The notes under the pieces are model-generated. The model was not told the origin of the DNA and did no database searches. It worked only from the letters and a program-made list of their open reading frames with translations. This document shows, in pieces, positions 56,406 to 64,000 of a DNA stretch of 64,000 bases. Positions within the stretch are counted from its first letter, which is position 1, and each line of letters starts with the position of its first letter. The stretch is from the NCBI GenBank assembly GCA_011319805.1, contig SJRY01000229.1, forward strand, positions 310,001-374,000. Reading direction: 5' to 3'. The position numbers and the translations under genes are program-made. The DNA comes from Macrocybe gigantea (lineage: Eukaryota; Basidiomycota; Agaricomycetes; Agaricales; Callistosporiaceae).

Positions 56406-57677
56406 ATGTCACTCTTTCAAGCACAGACTTTCTCTTCCCAACGACTCCTGCTTTCATCTCATTGGTTATTCAGTCGGCCCTCCAACATTTGTAAACGGTC
56501 CGTTTCCGCGAAGATCTGGAGAACAATGTCTACTGCCAAGCCGCCACCGCCTTCGCCTACCGACGACGCCCCCAGGCCGTCCGCCAGCTTGGTCATAGTG
56601 AACGACCGCAATGAAGTTCTACTTGTCCACAGGAACCCGAAAGCGCGTCACTTTGCAGGAGTCCATGTTCGTGATGTCTTAAGTCAGGTGTTTCTCATGA
56701 GTAACTAGTGACACCTCGACCAGGTCTTCCCGGGTGGAAATTTCGACAAAAAGCAAGACAGTTCACTGCAAATAACGGCCATCAGGGAAACATTCGAGGA
56801 GTCTGGCCTTTTGCTGGCATCAAAGACCACTTCATTAGCTGCTCCTCTCCCAGAGATCCTTTTGGATGAAGCACGACGCGAAATTCATGGTCAAAGAATG
56901 TTGTTTCGAGATTTCTTATCTTCAAACAATTTGAAGCCTGACGTGAAGTCTCTGTTACCATTCACTCAATGGATCACGCCACCAAATAATCTCAGGTGAA
57001 TATCGTCCGTTACTTCGCTACACTCATCTGCTTATTGTTAAAAAGACGGTTCCATACACAGTTTTATGTGGTGTTCCTGCCAGCTTCTCCGTCGGCAGGC
57101 TTTTCGTCAGGCGCCAAACAGGATGTGATTCCCAAGCCAGGTGAGCCGACTTTCATCGTACCTTTGAGAAGGGCGCACATATGATATTTTCTTCGCAGAT
57201 GGAGGACAGGAAGTCGTCTCCGCGAGGTTTTTGCATCCTGACGATGCACTGGCTGAGTTCCGGGAAAAGAAGATCGCGTTTATGCCCCCTCAATTTTATA
57301 TCTTATACACGCTTGCGGAAATTCTGACAGGCCGTCAGAATCTCGCTGAACAGCGGGAACGCGTCCGGACTTTGTCCCAGGGCCTGTTCGGACGTATGGT
57401 GATGAATCCCCGTTCCCTCCAAAGTCTAGATAGTGATGGACGAATCATCCTTACCTACGAAGGCGACGAAACACGCGGGGGATCTAAAGGCCGGCTGCAC
57501 AGAGCCCTAGTCAGAACAGGTAAAGGAGGAGTAAGTACTCATGTCGCGCAGTCTGGGTGTCAGTTCCTTATGCATCGCATATGCATCTAGATCACATCCG
57601 AAATAACATTACAACGGAACTTCGATATCTTCTCGGAAATTGAACCAGAGGCTTTCAACATACCGAGCAAATTGTAA
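56406..57677 (+). CDS. Nudix hydrolase, NUDT19-like, with peroxisomal C-terminus
   Basis: Probable CoA or acyl-CoA diphosphatase. The Met at 56406 opens an Arg/Ser-rich leader (MSLFQAQTFSSQRLLLSSHW) without acidic residues; an internal Met at 56526 (MSTAKPPPP) gives a leaderless form. The core starts PSASLVIVNDRNEVLLVHRN. The Nudix box spans an intron (FPGGNFDKKQ, then TAIRETFEESGLL): the REx2EExG half is intact while the spacing and first Glu of the box deviate, as seen in NUDT19-type proteins. Later parts are TQWITPPNNLRRFHTQFYVV and VVSARFFHPDDALAEF. The last exon ends NIPSKL, a perfect PTS1 peroxisomal targeting tripeptide. Five exons join in frame. Confidence 0.88.
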
Positions 57678-57915
57678 ATGCCCCTCATAGACTATGATTT
57701 CCTGGATATCTGTTGCATGATGGAGTCACTTATAAATGTAGTGTATTAAATGAGATTCTACATAAAGAATCTACTTTCAAGCAAATAATTCAATGACCTA
57801 TGTATGCTACAGAGATCAAATAGAACAAGGATAAGGATACAAGGCGAAGATGATAAAATGGTGGTGTATTTCCGGTTAATGGCGAGGAAGGTTTGGGAAG
57901 TGGGTGCTTTGATGT

Positions 57916-59864
57916 CTAGATGCCGTAGTACTGGTAGTCATACTGGACACTTTGGCCCCAAAAAGCGGGGTCACAAGCGTCGATCGGAGTTAGACCCGAC
58001 CCCCCTAGTTGAATCGCGTTGACGTTACTGCTGGTTGCGGCACTCCAGGAACGGACACCTGGGGCATTGGGGTCACCAGTGGCTAGGAATGCCTTGTAGC
58101 GTTGTTGCATTTCGGCGATTAGTGCATTCTGAGCTGAGGTTGGGTTGGAGACGGTGCCGAACTTGGAGCCAGTCAGATACTCGAAATCGCGGAAATGGAA
58201 GAGGAAGACAAACCACTATTTGGATGTCGTCCTGGTGACAAACGTTGCCATACTGCAAGCAATACGGAGTAGCGTCGTTCCCGGGATATGAAGCACCAAC
58301 CACATATTGGCCCACGTATGCACGACCACCATTTTGCACCCAGTTCCTCGCAAAAGTCCAAGAAGAACACTTCCACAGATAATCTGTGCCAACTGATTGC
58401 AGCTGGGGACGCGCATCGACTGAACCATCCACGCTCCCTATCTCAGGATAATAAGGAGAAGCCAAGATGACATTTGTACGGTTAGTGCCGAAGGTAGCTT
58501 GCAGAATGAACCCGTAGGCGTCACCGGGGAGCGGATCGGGGAATTGCGAGTAAATGGCGAATCCAGCCTCATTGAGGACCGTGGAGATAAGGAGCGGTTT
58601 GCTGACATTCGGGAATGGCGCCGTCGAATCCAGAGGACTTGTAATGAGAGCGCCATCGTGTACGGGCCTGATTGGCTGAGCATTCCCAGTAGAGGGGTCG
58701 ATGTCTATGGAGTTTGCGAAAATATTCATTTGCGAGTTGAGGATGGTTTCCAGCGAGAGACCGTTCCAGCACGGCTTGTCGTTTGAACTGCAATTAGTGA
58801 GAGCGCTTAATTCGCTTTGCATCGCTTGTTGGGCGCTAGGAGAAAGGAATCCGAAGTTCTGAGACCCACGTGAGTCTATCAGCGGGCTGTGGAGAATTGG
58901 AATGGCAGCACGAACCATGGGATCGGATTGCAAAATCGCGGAAGTAAAAAGCGATGACGCAGACGGAGTGGCAAGCAATGCTCGTATCATATTGGCGCCA
59001 CTGCTTTGACCAGCCAACGTTATCTTGGCGTTATTTCCACCAAAACTAGGAACCACTTGTTTCAGGAACTTCATGGCATTCATAATGTCCTGAACAGCAA
59101 GGTTAGTGGTGCCATCGGGTGCCAAGAAACCTAACTGGGGAATAAATGAGATGAAAGGTCTTTGGCGGAAGAAGAAAATGCCCATACCGCTCCGAGTCGA
59201 TATTGAGCAACCGCTACAATAGAGTTGGTGGCAATCGCGAGTTTTGAACCATCAAGGCCAGGTCCAGTGGCTGAACCAACAATAAAGGAGCCACCATGAA
59301 TCCTACATGGTTAATGAATAAAGCAAAGTCCTGAGGACGGTTGATCCGTACATACCAAAGAAGTGTGGATACGCCGCTTCTAGGGGCGAGGTTCGGCGGA
59401 ACGTAAATCACCATGGACAGGCAATCTTCCGTGTAGGAAGAAGGATCAACACCCGGCTGTGGACAGGCAAGTGGCAAGGTGGACGCGTTGGAAGAGCCTG
59501 TCCTGAGCTAACCTTAGTGAAATCTCGCGGCTACAAGCAACACATATACTCACGGAAGATTCCAGTTTGTGACGACGCTTGAGCGTGCCCATCGATCTGC
59601 CTGTGCATACCGAACGACAAAGCGATATGCTCCAGAGGGATCAGCTGTCCCACGCGCCACGCCTAATGCAGTCTGGACATTGGACTGGTCAGTCCCGGTG
59701 CGAGGACAGAGAATCTTCTTGACGATTGGGAGTTGGCAAAGAATCTCCTTGGGGTCGATGTTAGGGAACTTGAGACGTTCGTCGACTGGCAGAGGTGATG
59801 CCCAAGCTGTGGACGCCAGAAGGATGAAGGAGAGCAAGACAGGGAGAAGACAGACCATAGCCAT
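57916..59864 (-). CDS. Secreted type-B carboxylesterase/lipase
   Basis: Alpha/beta-hydrolase of the cholinesterase/lipase family; acts on esters outside the cell, substrate unknown. The signal peptide begins MAMVCLLPVLLSFILLASTA. ALGVARGTADPSGAYRFVVR and the disulfide-linked EDCLSMVIYVPPN come next. The oxyanion-hole strand WIHGGSFIVGSATG is split by an intron. The nucleophile elbow is GQSSGAN (near 59000-59020), and the acid and His regions follow (VLNEAGFAIYSQFPDPLPGD, and VCHQDDIQIVFGTV with the His). Introns are short GT-AG; one near 58165-58220 with donor gtttgt joins DIQIV to FGTVSN. It ends YDYQYYGI at 57916. No frame break was found. The gene is transcribed away from CWF19L1. Confidence 0.92.
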
Positions 59865-60583
59865 GCTTCCTGTGTTTCAAGCGACCAGAGGATGGAAACT
59901 GGAGGCTAATGAGCAAAGAGTGACAGAGTTCAGGTCGTTTATATAGGCTTTGTAGCTTTAGAGAGCATAAGGACGAGGAGAAGTGTCGTCCCCGCCATTC
60001 TCAGGGTTTTCATCGATAATTCGGGTTCAGTTCCGCAGGGACAACGCTGTCCAGAAAAGGCAACGTACGCCGACAATTCCTTGTTCCTGATTCGGCAACT
60101 TGACAAGTTTCTCCGCGTCGTCTTGGCCGATGCCCAGATTCGCGCGACTTGCGAGCTCGACATTCCGCTCCTCGTTCAGGAGTTCGCAGCATAGGCCCAT
60201 ATCATGCAAGCTGCCTTCAGCTGCCAGGTTTTCGAAACCATCTCGTCAACAGTCTGCAGTCTTAGAGAAGAGCGAGATACTAATATCTGTCAGTCGTTCT
60301 GATGTGCCCACGACAACCGTGAGGTACAAGGCTTATACCCGGTACCTCTGTCTACGTTTTGAGAATCCTTGTAAGCTGACACGCATGAATCGGAATCTGG
60401 GCTTGCATGTACAGTTCATCCTTCGTGATGGCGGTCTGTGCGGGTCTTGTCGGCTGTCTGCGCAGTGATGCAAGGCACATTCGCTTGTTCTGCGATGGAG
60501 TTTGGGAGCTTCTCAACCACATTGTGCTTGAACAAACAAGCCATGACAACGTGACTTGCAAGTGTTCCATCTTCAGGTTAACC
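59865..60583. other. Divergent region with a possible small unrecognised gene
   Basis: This 719-bp interval should hold the promoters of the carboxylesterase and CWF19L1. On the minus strand two stretches read like coding sequence: one near 60450-60560 (FKHNVVEKLPNSIAEQANVP) and one near 60080-60230 (DMGLCCELLNEERNVELASR, continuing into helix-like sequence). A spliced small protein of unknown function is possible but I could not define a complete model. Confidence 0.3.
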
Positions 60584-63243
60584 ATGTCAAATCCAGTGAA
60601 GATGTACGACGAATTTGACCATATTCCTCCGTCGCTCATGCTTCTCTCTCAAGTCTGGCCGTGGGCTCTGCAGCCGGTTCCATTCAAGACCTGTTTGCAA
60701 AGATCCAGTCAATCGACGCGAAACACGGCAAATTCGACTTTGCCCTTTGCGTAGGCGACTTCTTTGGGCCTGCGAGCGATTCGGATGAGGGACAAGAACA
60801 AAATGACGTGTCGCGGTTACTGGCGGGGGAGTTAGAACGTGAGTACTTATGTGTTTCGTATCTGAATGGACTCCATCTTATACGAAACCCAAGCGTCCAT
60901 TGAGTGCTATATTATGCAAGGCGAAAACCCCCTTCCTAAGATTGTGGTTGAAAAATTTGCACAAACGGGTGGTGAGCTCTGCAAGAATGTGTTTTTGTTA
61001 AGTAAGACCTGTGGATCAGAATTGCGGAACTTCCTTCGAGTATATTTCAGGTAAATCCGGCATCATCACCACAACGGCTGGCCTTCGGATTGCTTGTCTG
61101 GGTGGTACATATGATCCAATGTGCACACGTCGACGGAATCTCCTCCAGTAGGTCTGTGCAACTCGCAATACAACTTCCAACTGAATTTGAGTTGCAGGCA
61201 TTCATGTCGCCTTTCTTTAGCGCCCTCACGATTGAACGTCTGCTCTCAAATACCATGTCTAAATCATCTAGCAAGCAAGATTACGGGTCTCTTGCGTCAA
61301 TCCAGTCTTCTTCATCGACCTCGCAAGCTGTCGACATCTTCCTTACAAATGTCTGGCCTACCTCCGTCACTCAATTTTCATCTAGTCCGCTATCTCCTCC
61401 CGAATTAGCACTTATATCAGCACCCCCGATGGACAGTGTTGTTGACCGCCTGAAACCTCGTTATCATTTTGCGACGTGTGCCGGAAAACATTCACTCTTC
61501 TGGGAGCGAGAGCCATACATTTCGGACGAGGAGAGCACTCGCATTTCCCGATTTGTCAGTCTTGGCGCGTTCGGCGTAGAGCAATCGATAGGCAAAAGGA
61601 AGCAAAGGGTGAGTGAATTCGATACTGTAACAGTGATGCAAATTTATGCTGTGAGACAGTGGTTCTATGCTTTTTCCATTTCGCCTGTGGTTCCCGGAAA
61701 TGCCGCGAACCCTAGACCTTCCAATGCGACGCCAAATCCTTTCACGCAATCGGCCCAGCTGTCTTCGAAACGTCCCCTGGATACCGCGGGCGAAAACTAT
61801 ATATTTGGGAATGTGACTCAACCTAGTAAACGTCCCAAAACAGGTCCGTGCAACGTGCTGTTGATCATTGTTCTTGTTCTTGAACAAGGAGCAGTACGAC
61901 AATCTGAATCAGGAAAGCCGCCGCCTGGCCATAGGTGCCGAAGATGTGATTCCTCAGAGGTAAGAGACTGGTACAGCTTTTGAGCCTCTCTTTTGAACTT
62001 ATGTCAACACGAGCATTTCGCCATCGACTGCCCCGAGCGGACTACACCACCCGAAGGTTACATCTGCAAAATCTGTCAGACGGTATGTTGATTCTCCTCC
62101 TCTTTTGCTCGTTTAGACACTTGGCTCACGGATGTTCCTAGCCTGGCCACTTCGTCCGCGATTGCCCAACAAGAGATGCTGTAGGCGACACAGGTGGCAA
62201 GAAACCGAAACCTGGCTATGTGTGTCGAGCATGCGGAAGTGAAAATCACTACCTTGATGACTGCCCAATCAATGCCAGTTCACGCAGTCACCAGCATGAT
62301 CGGCCGAACAGAAAAGGTCCACCTAAAGAGATCGGACGTAAGTGTGATTAGGGTTATGTCCTCGATCTTGTCTTCTGACTGCTATCTACAGCGGATGAAT
62401 GTTGGTTCTGTCTGTCCAACCCTAACCTTGCGTGCGTAACTAATGAACCCCTCTTTCGGTCCCTTCTTTTCCTGACTGGCACCCCTTAGCAAACACCTCA
62501 TTGTCGGCATCGGGTCCGAATGTTATCTGACCCTTCCAAAAGGTCAAATCATTCCAACCCACGCAGACACACGTCGTTCCGACATCCCAGGCGGAGGTCA
62601 TGTCCTGATTGTCCCCATAGCGCACTTTCCGACATATAACACGATACCTCCGGACCTAACTCCTCCCATTCAGCAAGAGACAGACAAGTCATTCAAGATT
62701 TTTTCTCCCATTCCATGCTCTCACAATGATTAGCAGGCTGCAATTGGCATTGCGGGTTTTGTATGCCAAGCACGGCTGTGCCTTTGTGAGTTTCGAAATA
62801 GCCCGGCTGACCAGTAAAGGAGGTCATGCACACATACAAGTAGTGCCCATACCAAACGGGCTCAAAAATGAAGTGGAGGATGCGTTCATCAGGTGGGGAG
62901 ATCGCAAGGCATTGATTTTGAGCAAGATCCGCAAGCGGCCCTGGAGTCATGTACGGGTGGGCGAGGAAGTTATTTCCGAGTGAACCTCCCAGACGGGCGC
63001 GTAATGGTACACCTGATGAAAGATCATGTACCCTTCAGCATCCAATTTGGACGGTCGGTCTTGCAAATTGCGTATCAATTTTACCACATTTAACAAACTT
63101 CCTACAGACAAGTCCTGGTCACCCTTCTCGGTATGCCAGACCGGCTGGACTGGAAAACGTGTGCTTTGTCTGAGGAGGAGGATAGAGCTGATGCTCAGGC
63201 GTTCAAGGCCGCCTTCGCGCCGTTTGATCCCACCACTGTATAA
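60584..63243 (+). CDS. CWF19L1: CWF19L1/Drn1-like lariat-debranching partner with CCHC zinc knuckles; two apparent 1-nt deletions
   Basis: CwfJ-domain protein; the yeast homologue Drn1 works with the lariat debranching enzyme. The start MSNPVKILAVGSAAGSIQDL (first intron removed) opens a metallophosphoesterase-like domain (FALCVGDFFGP, GLRIACLGGTYDP). A Ser/Pro linker contains a second basic segment. Three CCHC zinc knuckles follow (CRRCDSSEHFAIDC, CKICQTPGHFVRDC, CRACGSENHYLDDC). The C-terminal HIT-like CwfJ domain has CWFCLSNPNLAKHLIVGIG, GGHVLIVPIAHF and GGHAHIQVVPIP. Two frame breaks are seen: near 61116-61119 (after GGTYDP, restoring MSPFFSALTIERLL downstream) and at 62906-62909 (after FIRWGDRK, restoring GIDFEQDPQAALES). 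The protein ends AFAPFDPTTV at 63243. Confidence 0.9.
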
Positions 63244-63608
63244 CTCAACACGTGTCTAGTCGGTTACAGCACACCCCACAGAAGAATAGTAAAGAAAAAA
63301 AAAGAATGAATGCAGTATCAACTATGGTGTATAAAGTCGATTACGTCCAAGAAACAGGTTCTGCGGGAGTATCCATCCCAACGCGTTCATATGTCAAATT
63401 CATGTCGACTCGGCAGGAGTTGGAACCTTGGCAGAGAGATCGCATGAGTCGTTATCAGGAATTGCACTTGCAACATAATACCTGGTTTTCTGGGTTTTCG
63501 ACCACTTCATGAACAGCATTGATGTTCACGACTGGGACGTCGATCGGGCTATCAAGGCTCTTCTTGTAACTATGAAGGTGCAGGATCAGCCTTGTCGTCT
63601 CTAAAACA
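63244..63608. other. Convergent 3' region, CWF19L1 / aminotransferase-like gene
   Basis: Two genes end toward each other here. No additional gene recognised. Confidence 0.45.
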
Positions 63609-64000
63609 TCATGGAATATCTGCATACTTATGACCCATCGACGCCAAGCCACCTTTGCGGGCCTTCTTGAGTACTCTAGCGATAGCGTCCAAACCTTAAG
63701 CCAGCACTGATAAGCCGAGCCTAACAACAAGCGGAATACTAGTTCTTACCTCTATCGATGTCTTCTATCGGAGGGCCAAAGGAAAGACGGACGAAGTGAT
63801 GGCACGGAGAATTGAACAAATTACGACGGTGAGCAGGGTTGATATCAAAGAATATGCCCGGGATCACGATCGTCTTTTCCTTCAGCAGTTCTTCAAAGAA
63901 CGTCTGTGATATTTTAGTTTAGAGTCTTTATCAGTGGGCACGCGCATACCAGGCCGTTATTCAAAGGTGCGGGGAGCTTTTCAAGGTTGAGCCAGATATA
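63609..64000 (-). CDS. Fold-type I aminotransferase-like protein, 3' part only
   Basis: C-terminal part of a PLP-dependent class I/II aminotransferase; the gene continues beyond the window. Visible pieces are YIWLNLEKLPAPLN, then after an intron EELLKEKTIVIPGIFFDINP and HHFVRLSFGPPIEDID, where FVRLSF carries the Arg that binds the substrate carboxylate in this family. After a further intron (donor gtaaga near 63745) the protein ends LASMGHKYADIP at 63609-63611. Substrate cannot be told from this fragment; ACC-synthase-like and aromatic/kynurenine aminotransferase-like proteins are both possible. Confidence 0.78.

Noticed and set aside
3262..62910. Programmed ribosomal frameshifting as a common explanation for the frame breaks
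   Set aside because: The sites share no slippery heptamer or downstream structure that I can see, occur in unrelated genes, and are absent from the homologues; sequence error is simpler.
1..64000. Prokaryotic features: CRISPR arrays, operons, ribosome-binding sites
   Set aside because: The window is eukaryotic nuclear DNA with spliceosomal introns throughout; no regularly spaced repeats were seen.

Overview
The window is nuclear DNA from an intron-rich filamentous basidiomycete, most likely an Agaricomycete. The signs are many short spliceosomal introns (about 45-70 nt, GT-AG) interrupting almost every gene, fungal versions of housekeeping proteins (TIM54, SNW/Prp45, RPA1, NFS1, a Ste23-like protease), a GH6 cellobiohydrolase with a CBM1 cellulose-binding module, an indoleamine 2,3-dioxygenase, and an expanded family of single-pass membrane proteins of a type that I associate with mushroom-forming fungi. 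All gene models were assembled by eye from splice-site logic and protein-family knowledge, so exon edges are proposals.

Layout. 1-8.2 kb: five tandem, same-strand paralogues of a secreted-ectodomain / one-TM / cytoplasmic-tail protein, possibly followed by a decayed sixth copy. 8.8-20 kb: aldo/keto reductase, ribosomal protein L7, beta-carbonic anhydrase, inositol-polyphosphate 5-phosphatase with a membrane tail, a coiled-coil protein, splicing factor SNW1/Prp45 and TIM54. 19.6-31 kb: meiotic helicase HFM1/MER3, head-to-head with CKS1, then an insulysin-type metalloprotease and tRNA-Ser(AGA). 31-39 kb: a large conserved TM protein of unknown function, replication protein A large subunit and IDO. 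39.5-40.5 kb: a 962-bp Tc1/pogo-type non-autonomous transposon with TIRs, a TA duplication and a truncated transposase. 40.8-51 kb: 3-hydroxyisobutyryl-CoA hydrolase, tubulin cofactor E, an SR splicing factor, cysteine desulfurase NFS1 and cellobiohydrolase GH6. 52-64 kb: NECAP, a CSN8-like protein, UBLCP1, a peroxisomal-type Nudix hydrolase, a type-B carboxylesterase, CWF19L1/Drn1 and the 3' end of an aminotransferase-like gene.

Most of these genes do not form a pathway; this is an ordinary euchromatic block of core genes with one tandem accessory array. The strongest candidate for an undescribed system is that array at 1-8.2 kb.

A second pattern cuts across the window. At least seven genes (paralogue 3, RPA1, IDO, TBCE, NFS1, GH6, CWF19L1) read perfectly except for one or two places where a single base, nearly always a G or C in a short G/C run, appears to be missing. 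Because several of these genes are essential and single-copy in other fungi, this looks like consensus-sequence error rather than gene death, but it will break automatic gene models here.
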